Shown piece after piece: positions 1 to 7,080 of a DNA stretch of 64,000 nucleotides (positions are counted from its first letter, which is position 1; the number at the start of each line of letters is the position of its first letter). The notes under the pieces were generated by a model that saw only the letters and a program-made list of their open reading frames with translations, had not been told where the DNA came from and searched no databases. The DNA is from Geodermatophilus obscurus. Its GTDB lineage: Bacteria > Actinomycetota > Actinomycetes > Mycobacteriales > Geodermatophilaceae. The translations under genes and the position numbers were made by a program. Location: contig NZ_FRDM01000006.1 of NCBI RefSeq assembly GCF_900143215.1, positions 124,001 to 188,000 of the forward strand, in the 5' to 3' direction.

Positions 1-194
1 GCGGCGCGGGTGCCGTGGGGATGGGAGCTGGCTCGCCTGGAGCGGCGCAGGCGAGCCTACTTCCCACCGGGTTCCGTTGCGGCCGTCGTCCGCCATGGAC
101 CGCACGTCCGCTCGACGGGTGAGAGGCGGCCGAGCCGGCGCGGTGTCCGGGGCGAGTGTGCTGCAGCACGTGCCCGACGACGCGGACTGAATCG

Positions 195-227
195 CTGACA
201 CTGGTATCGCGCCGGTACCATCGTGGC
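195..227 (+). promoter_or_regulatory. Promoter and operator of the RHH/Doc operon
   Basis: An inverted repeat TGGTA at 202-206 and TACCA at 216-220, with further symmetric positions inside (TGGTAnC and GnTACCA), lies just before the antitoxin start. A -10-like TACCAT (216-221) overlaps its right arm and a CTGACA (195-200) could serve as a -35, although the 15-base spacer is short. The -10 ends only 6 bases before the ATG at 228 and no ribosome binding site is visible, so the transcript is probably leaderless. RHH antitoxins usually repress their own operon at such repeats. Confidence 0.5.
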
Positions 228-434
228 ATGGCGATGACCCTGCGGACCGACGACGAGCTGGATCGGGCGCTCGCGGCCCTCGCCGCCGCAGAGGGCACCT
301 CCAGGCAGGAGATCATCCGCCGGGCCGTCCTCGAACGGTACGAGCGGAGCGGCCACGCTGCGCGGGTCCAGGAGAGTTCGGGTCGGCTCATCGACAGGTG
401 GGGCGACGTGCTGCACCGCCTGGGCACGGTGTGA
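228..434 (+). CDS. Ribbon-helix-helix (CopG/Arc-type) antitoxin
   Basis: A 68-residue protein with the ribbon-helix-helix layout: a short N-terminal strand (MAMTLRTDDELDRAL) followed by two helices with the turn-and-helix stretch GTSRQEIIRRAVLERY near residues 25-40. Such proteins dimerise, bind operator DNA with the strands, and hold the partner toxin inactive with the C-terminal tail. ATG 228 was preferred to an upstream ATG at 156 because the fold begins there and a -10 box sits right before it. The stop overlaps the start of the Doc-like toxin by four bases (GTGA), as expected for translational coupling. RHH antitoxins paired with Doc are less common than Phd antitoxins, but the gene order and overlap make the pairing convincing. 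Confidence 0.8.
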   Translation: MAMTLRTDDELDRALAALAAAEGTSRQEIIRRAVLERYERSGHAARVQESSGRLIDRWGDVLHRLGTV

Positions 435-802
435 GCGAGGTCGAGTACCTCGACCTCGACGACCTCCTCGGCCTCGTCCGGGCGCTGCGGACCGGACCGG
501 TGCGCGACGTCGGCCTGCTGGACTCGGCTGCTGCGCGACCCCGGACGATCGTCTTCGGGCAGGAGGCCTACCCGACGCTGCCGCTCAAGGCCGCCGCGCT
601 GCTCCACTCGCTCGCGCGGAACCACCCGCTGGTCGACGGCAACAAGCGGCTCGGCTGGCTGGCCACCGTCGTGTTCCTCGACCTCAATGGCACCCAACCG
701 GACCTGAGTGACGACGCGGCCTTCCAGCTCGTCATGGACGTGGCCGCCGGCGCGGCCGACGTCGAGGGGATCGCCGAGCGGCTCCGGGTCGCTCCGCGCT
801 GA
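431..802 (+). CDS. doc: Doc/Fic-family toxin (death on curing)
   Basis: A 123-residue protein of normal Doc length. The Fic signature is visible at residues 65-73 as HPLVDGNKR, followed by LGWLATVVFL; this matches the Doc form of the HxFx(D/E)GNxxR motif. Doc enzymes phosphorylate EF-Tu, whereas other Fic proteins AMPylate targets. The His, Asp, Asn, Lys and Arg are all present, so the toxin looks active. It starts at GTG 431 inside the antitoxin stop codon (GTGA overlap). A longer reading from ATG 398 would add only residues encoded inside the antitoxin gene and is unlikely. Confidence 0.85.
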   Translation: MSEVEYLDLDDLLGLVRALRTGPVRDVGLLDSAAARPRTIVFGQEAYPTLPLKAAALLHSLARNHPLVDGNKRLGWLATVVFLDLNGTQPDLSDDAAFQLVMDVAAGAADVEGIAERLRVAPR

Positions 803-915
803 CCCCACCGGAGCACTCCGCTCGCGACGGCGGCTGGGCACATGCCACGCCGACGTCCACCGCGGTCGCCGGATGACCGTGCTCAGCACCCGCACCCGGT
901 CCCGCCCTCACTACG

Positions 916-933
916 GGCTACTACGATGTAGCC
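916..933 (+). promoter_or_regulatory. Promoter/operator directly abutting the RHH-DUF433 antitoxin ATG
   Basis: A perfect 6-bp inverted repeat, GGCTAC (916-921) and GTAGCC (928-933), surrounds the -10-like hexamer TACGAT (922-927). The ATG follows immediately at 934, 6 bases after the hexamer, and no ribosome binding site can be fitted. This suggests leaderless transcription with autorepression by the encoded RHH protein. No convincing -35 was seen. Confidence 0.5.
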
Positions 934-1368
934 ATGGCCACTCCGCGATCCGTGCGACTGTCGGACGACGTCCTCGCTCGGCTGTCCGCCCTGGCCGGGC
1001 GGCGGGGGGCGTCCGTGTCCTCGACCATCGAGCGCCTGCTCGATGAAGCGCTGCGCCGCGAGGCGCACCCGGGCGTCACGTTCCGGGACGGCCCCAGCGG
1101 TCGACGGGCCGGGTTGGTGGCCGGTCCGGACGTCGACGAGGTGATCCGCACCCTCCGCATGAACCAGAGCGAGGGAACAGCCGACGTCATCGCCACGGTC
1201 GCCGACCTGCTTGCGCTGACCGAGTCGCAGGTGCGCGCCGCCGTCGCCTACTACGCCGACCACCGCGGCGAGGTCGACGAGCGCATCGAGGCCACCCAGC
1301 GAGCCGCGGACGAAGCTGAAGCCGCATGGCGCCGCCAGCAGGAGGTCCTGGCCGGTCGCGGCCAGTGA
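934..1368 (+). CDS. RHH plus DUF433-like antitoxin
   Basis: A 144-residue protein, long for an RHH antitoxin. Residues 1-45 (MATPRSVRLSDDVLARLSAL, then a second helix SSTIERLLDEALRRE) form the ribbon-helix-helix DNA-binding part. Residues from about 60 to 120 resemble DUF433-type antitoxin domains: GRRAGLVAGPDVDEVIRTLR, a helix pair, then ESQVRAAVAYYADHRGEVDE. The last 25 residues are a charged helix. DUF433 antitoxins are regularly paired with DUF5615 PIN-like toxins, and exactly such a gene follows with a four-base GTGA overlap. The RHH and DUF433 parts in one chain give it two potential DNA-binding modules. Confidence 0.75.
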   Translation: MATPRSVRLSDDVLARLSALAGRRGASVSSTIERLLDEALRREAHPGVTFRDGPSGRRAGLVAGPDVDEVIRTLRMNQSEGTADVIATVADLLALTESQVRAAVAYYADHRGEVDERIEATQRAADEAEAAWRRQQEVLAGRGQ

Positions 1369-1718
1369 GGCTGCTGCTCGACGAGATGTACCCCCCGCGC
1401 CTCGCCGAGCACCTGCGGGCCCGCGGCCACGACGTCCTCGCCGTCGCTGAACTGGCCGAGCTCATCGGTCGGTCCGACATCGAGGTCGCGCGGTTCGCCC
1501 GTGAGCGGGGGCGGATCGTGGTCACGGAGAACGTCGCTGACTTCCTGCGCCTGGACACCGGGCACCACTCGGGTCTCCTGTTGGTCTCCGCGCGCCGCTG
1601 GCCTCGCAGGCCCCAAGATCTGCCGCGACTGGAGCGAGCCCTCGCTGCCTGGCTGGACGCCCGGCCCGAGGATGCAGACGAGCAGGTCTCGGATGCCGGG
1701 CTGGTCGACTGGCTCTAG
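1365..1718 (+). CDS. DUF5615 PIN-like toxin
   Basis: A 117-residue protein of the DUF5615/Mut7-C PIN-like family, expected to be an endoribonuclease toxin. The hallmark N-terminus LLLDEMYPPRLAEHLRARGH carries the first acidic pair, and the later strand VVTENVADF carries the T-E-N plus Asp metal-site residues. GTG 1365 overlaps the antitoxin stop (GTGA); the ATG at 1326 lies well inside the antitoxin gene and would add 13 residues that do not belong to the family. The gene ends 22 bases before the convergent HNH restriction gene. Confidence 0.8.
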   Translation: MRLLLDEMYPPRLAEHLRARGHDVLAVAELAELIGRSDIEVARFARERGRIVVTENVADFLRLDTGHHSGLLLVSARRWPRRPQDLPRLERALAAWLDARPEDADEQVSDAGLVDWL

Positions 1719-1739
1719 GAGCCTGATCGAAGGTCCACG

Positions 1740-2648
1740 TCAGCAGGCCAGCGCCGTCCCTTGAAAGACCTGCTCGCGGTGCCAGGCCACGTGTCGCTCA
1801 GCCGGTAGGGGAGTGCCCGGCCGGGGACGCAGTCGCCGGCCGTGCAGGTCGTACAGGGCCCGGCCCTGCGGTGTGCGGGCGTTGAATCGCCGGGACACCA
1901 CGACGGCGAGGTCGTCGTCCAGCCCCAGGATCCCGCGGTCGAACAGCTTGTGGTGCAGCGAGCAGAGCGCCAGGCCGTTGTCGAGATCGTCGGGGCCGCC
2001 CAGCTTGAACCAGCGGACGTGCGCCGCCTCGATCCGGACCACCGCCCCGCCGGTGGCGCCGTCGAAGCCGCAGAAGGCGCACTGCCGGTCCCAGGCCTCG
2101 ATCACGGCCACCGGCCACGCACTGCTGCGCCGCCGGTCCCGCGGCGGCGTCGTGCCGCCCTCCAGCAGTTCCGGGTCCAGGCCGACCGCCATCAGGACAT
2201 CGGGCGCGACCGTGCCCGGGAAGTGTGTGTCGACCAGGCTGCGGGCGGCCGTATGGATGAGCTCCGGACGGTCCCGCAGCGCCTGCTCGAGCGACGCCTC
2301 CAGCCGGCCGGTCACGCCCTCGCGGAGCGGGCCGACGTTGTCCATGGGGACGTCCCGGTCGAGGGTCCACACGCCGTCGGCCCGCAGGCGGGTGAACGGG
2401 TAGGCCGCACTCCGCGCGCGACCGGTCCTCGACGTCGGACCGAACTCCCGCAGCAGGTCGGCCAGCTCGGACTCGGCCTCCGACCAGGGCAGCGCACTCG
2501 TCCCGGTGGTCGCCAGTCGGCCGAGCGCCAGCAGGACGAGCAGCGGCTCGTGCGGTGAGCGGCGGCCGTCCTGCTGGTGCTGCCGCAGCGCGCACAGGCG
2601 ATCGAGAATTCGCTGGCCCTCGGGGGCGCTGGGCGGCACGGGCATCAC
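1740..2648 (-). CDS. Phosphorothioate-DNA-binding HNH restriction endonuclease (ScoMcrA-type)
   Basis: A 302-residue protein with a sulfur-binding-domain-like N-terminal half and an HNH nuclease C-terminal half. The N-terminal part shows RSPHEPLLVLLALGRL (about residues 30-45) and a later YPFTRLRADGVW strand, both typical of the SBD of ScoMcrA-type enzymes. The HNH part has CAFCGFD, EAAHVRWF and NGLALCSLHHKLFD, giving the Cys pair, the catalytic His and the C-x-x-H-H metal site. Members of this family cut near phosphorothioate-modified DNA made by Dnd systems. No dnd genes are seen here, so it probably acts as a stand-alone type IV-like enzyme against modified foreign DNA. GTG 2648 and ATG 2645 are both possible starts. 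A VapC fragment begins right behind its 5' end. Confidence 0.8.
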   Translation of the reverse strand: MMPVPPSAPEGQRILDRLCALRQHQQDGRRSPHEPLLVLLALGRLATTGTSALPWSEAESELADLLREFGPTSRTGRARSAAYPFTRLRADGVWTLDRDVPMDNVGPLREGVTGRLEASLEQALRDRPELIHTAARSLVDTHFPGTVAPDVLMAVGLDPELLEGGTTPPRDRRRSSAWPVAVIEAWDRQCAFCGFDGATGGAVVRIEAAHVRWFKLGGPDDLDNGLALCSLHHKLFDRGILGLDDDLAVVVSRRFNARTPQGRALYDLHGRRLRPRPGTPLPAERHVAWHREQVFQGTALAC

Positions 2649-2652
2649 TGTC

Positions 2653-2916
2653 CCTGGCCGGCGCGCGGTCCTCGCCCGGCGGCTCGGGCGGGAGGCCGCC
2701 GCACTGGCGCACCGCGATCTCGTGCAGCTGCCCGTGACGACCTTTCCCTTCGAGCCGTTGGGCGACCGCGTCTGGGAGCTGCACCCCGCGGTGACCGCCT
2801 ACGACGCCGCCTTCGTCGCCCTCGCCGAGGAGCTGGGCGCGCCGCTGTGGACCCTCGACCGGAGGCTCGCCGACTCACCGGGTCCGCGGTGCACCTTCCG
2901 GACACCCGACCGCTGA
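2653..2916 (+). pseudogene. C-terminal fragment of a VapC PIN-domain toxin
   Basis: The plus-strand frame reads ARRLGREAAALAHRDLVQLP, then FPFEPLGDRVWEL, then TAYDAAFVALAEELGAPL and TLDRRLADSPG, which is the second half of a VapC ribonuclease. The TAYDAAFVALAE helix carries the third PIN Asp and TLDRRLA the fourth. The first half, with the initial D-x-N and the Glu, is absent: upstream of about 2650 this frame only shadows the oppositely oriented HNH gene. No start codon or ribosome binding site fits, and no antitoxin gene is next to it. It is a remnant cut at the 5' edge of the restriction gene. Confidence 0.75.
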
Positions 2917-3029
2917 GCCTCGATCCGCCGGAGTGGTGGGAGCCGGCGGCACGCCGTGACGGACGGATACCTCTGTGAGCAGCGATGATGGGACGTGCGA
3001 CGGTTCCTTCCGACTGGGCAGCGGAGGCA

Positions 3030-3350
3030 TCCGGCACGTGCGGGTCCCTGGGCGGCGGCGTGCACGACGAGCTCGGCGACGTCGCCAGTCAGCTCCAGGG
3101 CCGCCGCCCTGGCGGCGTTGCAGCACAGGACGCTCGGTCGGAGGTCGGCGAGCAGGGCTCCGTAGGCGATCCGGCCGTACGCCTCGATCCGGGACGCCGC
3201 CGCGACGTCGGCGCTGACCGGCACACCGGCCTCCCGCTCGAGCGCCGCAGCCCGGACCAGCGCCGCCGGGTAGCGGAGCAGGTCGTAGCCGTCGACGTGC
3301 AGGACGGCCGGGCCGGCCACCCGCTCCGGCCGGACGTGGTCGGTCGCGTT
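3030..3350 (-). pseudogene. Internal fragment of a PfkB-family sugar kinase
   Basis: The minus-strand frame from about 3350 reads TDHVRPERVAGPAVLHVDGY, DLLRYPAALVRAAALEREAG, VPVSADVAAASRIEAYG and LLADLRPSVLCCNAARAAAL. It lines up with the middle of the intact PfkB kinase at 30881-31789 (DVRPEWFAGAAVVHLDGYDL, VPVSVDVAAATRIERHG, DLLSCNAAEAAVL). The N-terminal substrate-binding part and the C-terminal catalytic GCGD motif are missing, so it cannot be active. The sequence downstream to 2917 looks non-coding. It is either a diverged partial duplicate of the 31 kb gene or a remnant of a paralogue. Confidence 0.75.
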
Positions 3351-3495
3351 CGCCGGGGTTGGGACGACGTCGTCTCGTCGAAGTCAAGAGCCGTCGAAGA
3401 TCTGTGGACAAGCCACTGACCTCGGGATTCGTGCCGCGTCCTGCCTCCATGCGCGCTAGACTTCGAACACCTGATCGAACCGCTCGGGAGGTGTC

Positions 3496-4710
3496 GTGGG
3501 CGAGCTGGCATCGGCGATCGACGCGCTCGGCGCCCTGGCCGCCGATGACCTGTTCGACTGTTCCGACGGCGACCTGCTCGATCGCACCCGTGCTCTCACA
3601 CGTGCCCGCAACATGGTCGACGCCGAGCTGGCCCGCACCGTGCGCCGCGCCGAATGCGCCCAGGCCTCCGAGCACGACGGGCTGAAGTCGATGCGCCCCT
3701 GGCTGCGCACGCACGCCCGGCAGTCCGGGCCGGCGATCACCGGCCTGATCAAGGCCGGCCGGGTGCAGGAGCACCTGCCCGCGGTGGCTGCCGCCTGCGC
3801 GGCCGGGCAGATCACGGCCGACCAGGTGGAGGTGCTCGCCGAGATCTGCACTTCCACGGCGCTGGACGAGGCCGCCGCGGCCGGCGTCGACCTGCCCGCG
3901 ATCGAGGCGGCACTGGTCGCCGTCGCGGTCGAGGCCCCGTACCGAGACCTGCAGAAGGCCGTCGGCGCCTACCTGGCCGCCCTCGATCCCGACGGGCCCG
4001 AACCGGATCCGACCGAGGGCCGGTCGCTGTCGCTGGTGCAGCATCCCGACGGCGCCTTCACCGGCGGCTTCACCCTCGACGCGGTCGGCGGGGAGAAGCT
4101 GGCCACCGCCCTGGAATCGATCGCCGCGAAGAGCCGCTGCGCCGGGGACATCCGCACCCGTGCCCAGATGCTCGGCGACGCGCTCGTGCAACTGGCCGAT
4201 CTGCACCTGGCCTCGGGAGAGCTGCCGGTGCTGCGCACGGTCAAGCCCCATGTGGGGGTGCTGGTCGGCATCGAGGACCTGCTCGACCCCGCGGACGGCC
4301 CGGGCGCCGCGACCACGGGCCTGGGAGCGGCCATCTCCGCAGCCCGGGCGCGGATGCTGGCCTGCGACGGCAACGTCACCCGCATCGTCATCGGCCCCGA
4401 CTCGGTGCCGATGGACTACGGCCGCACCCACCGGGTGGTGCCGCCGCACCTGCGCCGCGCCGTGGAGCTGCGCGACCAGTGCTGCGTGTTCACCGGTTGT
4501 GAGGCACCGGCCTGGTGGTGCGACGTGCACCACGTCCTGCACTGGGCCGACGGCGGAGAGACCTGCCTGGAGAATTCAGCGCTGCTGTGCGAACGCCACC
4601 ATACGAAGGTCCATCACGGGTTCTGGGTCGAACGAGATCCTGACGGCCGATGGCACACCTACCGGCCCGATGGCACCGAGATCGTCATCGGAGTCCGGCT
4701 GCTCCGATGA
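3496..4710 (+). CDS. DUF222/HNH (13E12 repeat family) endonuclease-like protein
   Basis: A 404-residue protein with the two-part layout of the mycobacterial 13E12 family: an alpha-helical DUF222 region (about residues 20-300, starting ASAIDALGALAADDLFD) and a C-terminal HNH domain. The HNH residues are visible in RDQCCVFTGCEAPAWWCDVH, HHVLHWADGGETCLENSALL and CERHHTKVHHGF. GTG 3496 was chosen because CGGGAGG sits 6 bases upstream. These genes are multicopy in actinobacteria, often in variable regions; their role is unproven. Broken genes lie on both sides: the PfkB fragment upstream and a truncated ORF whose last 26 bases overlap this gene's 3' end on the other strand. Confidence 0.85.
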   Translation: MGELASAIDALGALAADDLFDCSDGDLLDRTRALTRARNMVDAELARTVRRAECAQASEHDGLKSMRPWLRTHARQSGPAITGLIKAGRVQEHLPAVAAACAAGQITADQVEVLAEICTSTALDEAAAAGVDLPAIEAALVAVAVEAPYRDLQKAVGAYLAALDPDGPEPDPTEGRSLSLVQHPDGAFTGGFTLDAVGGEKLATALESIAAKSRCAGDIRTRAQMLGDALVQLADLHLASGELPVLRTVKPHVGVLVGIEDLLDPADGPGAATTGLGAAISAARARMLACDGNVTRIVIGPDSVPMDYGRTHRVVPPHLRRAVELRDQCCVFTGCEAPAWWCDVHHVLHWADGGETCLENSALLCERHHTKVHHGFWVERDPDGRWHTYRPDGTEIVIGVRLLR

Positions 4711-4981
4711 GCTGACTGGGACCACCGGCCTGCAGCAGCAGCGGCCAGGCGAAGGCGGCCATGGCGTCGTCCGGGTAGAAGTCGCCGGCGACGAGGACGT
4801 CGGCGACGGCGACGGCGACGGCGCGCACCGTGGCGGCCGACGGCCGGCGCGTGGTCGCGCTGCACGTGAGCCTGCCGGTCTGGCACAGCCGGCGGACGGC
4901 GGCCAGGTTGGCCGCTGCTTCCGGCTCGGTGCACCGCACGGTGGGCCCGGTCGCGCCGCCCTCCTCGATGGGGGTCGTCAT
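4685..4981 (-). pseudogene. Truncated ORF coupled to the 590-residue unknown gene
   Basis: A 98-codon frame starts at ATG 4981, overlapping the stop of the upstream 590-residue gene by four bases (ATGA), which argues for a real, translationally coupled gene. The protein-like core is ANLAAVRRLCQTGRLTCSAT, RRPSAATVRAVAVAVADVL and AFAWPLLLQAGG. It then breaks off in a short tail encoded by DNA antisense to the 3' end of the DUF222/HNH gene. I think this is the N-terminal piece of a longer protein truncated at the junction near 4710, but I cannot name the family. A genuinely short protein is the alternative. Confidence 0.5.
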
Positions 4982-6750
4982 CCCCGGTACCGGTCGCGGG
5001 CCGCGATGAGGCGCGCCCGGCGGGCGGACGTCAGGAACTCCGGGGAGCCGAGGTCCAGCGGCCCGTAGGCGTAGTCGGTCGCCCGGACGCCGAGCGCCTC
5101 GAGCAGGGTTCGTCCGCGCTGCGATGGCGTGTTCGCACTGACCCCGAACCAGTCCAGCAGCTGCTTGACCGTCAGGCCGCCCGTGTCGAACACGTCGTTG
5201 GCCTTGGCGGCGATCCAGCAGATCGCCGCCGCGGTGGTGTCGGCGCGGCCACGGCGGAGGGCCTGCGGATCGTCCCGCGCGATCCGGGCGAGCAGCCGGC
5301 GGGCCGCCGTCCGCAGCTCTCGGTCGAACAGCGCGCGGCAGCACTGGTCGACCAGCACGAGCACCTCGACCGCGCGCTCGCGCACCTCCTCCGGCACGCG
5401 GGACCGGTCGAACGGCTCGTCCGGCAGGGGCGCGTCGTCGAGCTCGTCCAGCGCCCGCGCGCCACCGACGGCGGGGTACAGCCGCTCCAGCATGATCTCG
5501 CCGAAGGTGGCCGGTTCGTCGTCCCCGGCGGTTCCCCAGGGACCGTCCGGGTCCAGCGCGCCCATGCGGGCGAGCAAGGCCATCGGGCCCTGCGGCCGCG
5601 GCGACCGGATGATCTCCTGGTACTCCGGTTCCCACTCGTCGACGGCGGCGAGGGTCTCCTCGGTCAGACCGGCCCGGATCCCGCGCTCGGCGTGGCTGAA
5701 CCGGATGAAGGCCCGCAGCAGTTCCGGGGCCTGTGCCAGGTGGGGGACGTCGGCGACGATCTTCCGCGGGATCCAGTCGGTCAGCAGGATCCCCACGGCC
5801 ACCGGGCTCCACCGCAGCGGGTCGCCGGGCCCGTAGTCGGTGCCGAACCAGAGCAGCGAGTCGAGCAGGCTGCGGCGGTCGGCGTCGTCCAGGCCGGCGC
5901 CGAACGGCGAGGCGAAGAAGCGGTCGGCGAGCGCCTGCTTGTCGGCGTCCGTCCACTCCGGCCGCTCGTAGCCGGTGCCGCCGTCCGGGAGCAGCCCGAC
6001 CGCCCACTCGACGAGCGGCCGGCAGGCCGGCCAGGTGTCGGTCTCGATCGGTGGGACGGTGATGGCGCCGAGCTCGATCGCCTCGGTGATCCGCGCCCGC
6101 GCGTCGGCCGGGTCGAGACCGGTGATCGTCGTGTCCGGGTCGTCGGCGGTGGTCCGCATCAGCTCGACCAGCTCCCGCAGGCTGCCCGGGACGACGTAGG
6201 CGTCCTTCACCAGCGTGCCCAGGTTGTGGTCGACGTGGACCGCCGCGCACAGCTCGGAGCCACCGGGCAGCCGGACGCCGACCACCAGGTTCTCGCCGTC
6301 CCCCAGCACGTGCCGCATCTCGAACACCCCGTCCACCGGCTCGGCCTCGTCCATGGCGAGCAGCCAGCGGGGCAGCACGTGGGCCCGGGAGCCGATCTCC
6401 CGGCGGACCCGGTGGCGCAGCATCTCGTCGCCGGCCAGCCCGGCGACCGCCGCGAGCAGCGCCGAGGTCTCCACCAGGGGCAGGTCGAAGAACGTCTGCA
6501 GGACCTCGTCGCGCGCGGGCAGTGCAGACTCCTGTGGCCGGCCCAGCGACGGACGGTCCTCGAACGCGGACAGCAGCGTGCTCGCCAGGCTCAGCAGGGG
6601 AAGGGGATCGTCTGCGGCGAGCGCGGCCGCGACGGCCTCCATCAGGTCCGGTTCGCGCTGCCGTCGTCGCGGGGCCGCGGCCTTCCGGCGCTTCGATGGG
6701 CGCCGCGACGCCGAGCGAGCAGGCTTCGGGCGGTGGGAGCGCTTGGACAT
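4978..6750 (-). CDS. Unknown 590-residue protein (DUF6398-like region suspected)
   Basis: The first 35 residues are extremely rich in Arg and Lys (MSKRSHRPKPARSASRRPSK), which may bind nucleic acid. The body is acidic and mostly helical. A region near residues 450-520 (VLVLVDQCCRALFDRELRTA, ICWIAAKANDVFDTGGLT, TVKQLLDWFGVSANTPSQRG) looks like an all-helical domain I associate with DUF6398, but this is a weak recognition. No signal peptide or membrane segment is seen. The gene is divergent from the Wadjet operon across a 330-base gap and is followed, with an ATGA overlap, by the truncated 98-codon ORF. It may be unrelated to Wadjet or part of the same defence island. Confidence 0.7.
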   Translation of the reverse strand: MSKRSHRPKPARSASRRPSKRRKAAAPRRRQREPDLMEAVAAALAADDPLPLLSLASTLLSAFEDRPSLGRPQESALPARDEVLQTFFDLPLVETSALLAAVAGLAGDEMLRHRVRREIGSRAHVLPRWLLAMDEAEPVDGVFEMRHVLGDGENLVVGVRLPGGSELCAAVHVDHNLGTLVKDAYVVPGSLRELVELMRTTADDPDTTITGLDPADARARITEAIELGAITVPPIETDTWPACRPLVEWAVGLLPDGGTGYERPEWTDADKQALADRFFASPFGAGLDDADRRSLLDSLLWFGTDYGPGDPLRWSPVAVGILLTDWIPRKIVADVPHLAQAPELLRAFIRFSHAERGIRAGLTEETLAAVDEWEPEYQEIIRSPRPQGPMALLARMGALDPDGPWGTAGDDEPATFGEIMLERLYPAVGGARALDELDDAPLPDEPFDRSRVPEEVRERAVEVLVLVDQCCRALFDRELRTAARRLLARIARDDPQALRRGRADTTAAAICWIAAKANDVFDTGGLTVKQLLDWFGVSANTPSQRGRTLLEALGVRATDYAYGPLDLGSPEFLTSARRARLIAARDRYRG

Positions 6751-7080
6751 CCGGGCCAGACTAGGGCTCGGTTGGAGGGCGGATCACCCCCGTGCTGCGC
6801 GGGGAGAGCGTCCACGAGGGCGTCTCCGCGCGGCGCGTGCGGACGTGGGGCGCCGAGCGTCGCGACGAGGACTGATCGCCCAGCGGGACTCCAGGCCGGC
6901 GCGTCCGGGTTCCGGAGTGGCCGCGGGACGCCCTGCTCGACTCGATCGTCTCCTCCGGCGTCGCTGGGTCGACCGACCTCGAGCCACCGTCGGCCGGGTC
7001 TGCCGTCGTCGTCGTACCGCCCTGCTTCACTGGCGCACGGGTCAGGACCGGTCCCGCCCATCGAGAGGGGAGAGCCGCCG
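6751..7080. promoter_or_regulatory. Divergent intergenic region between the unknown gene and jetA
   Basis: 330 bases without a supported gene. It must hold the promoters of the leftward 590-residue gene and of the rightward jetABCD operon. A small hairpin CCCC-N6-GGGG lies near 6788-6803. A purine-rich GAGAGGGGAGAGCC just before jetA is a plausible ribosome binding site for ATG 7081. No convincing -10/-35 pair was found in this GC-rich stretch. Confidence 0.4.

Noticed and set aside
1740-2648. A Dnd modification operon next to the SBD-HNH gene
   Set aside because: No DndB-E or IscS-like reading frames occur within the window around it.
2653-2916. A functional VapC toxin at 2.65-2.9 kb
   Set aside because: The N-terminal half with the first catalytic Asp and the Glu is missing, and there is no antitoxin or start site.
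5692-7080. Upstream in-frame extension of jetA to 5692
   Set aside because: It would run antisense through the 590-residue gene; DUF3375 proteins begin near the RRHPAWQLL motif and a ribosome binding site sits before ATG 7081.
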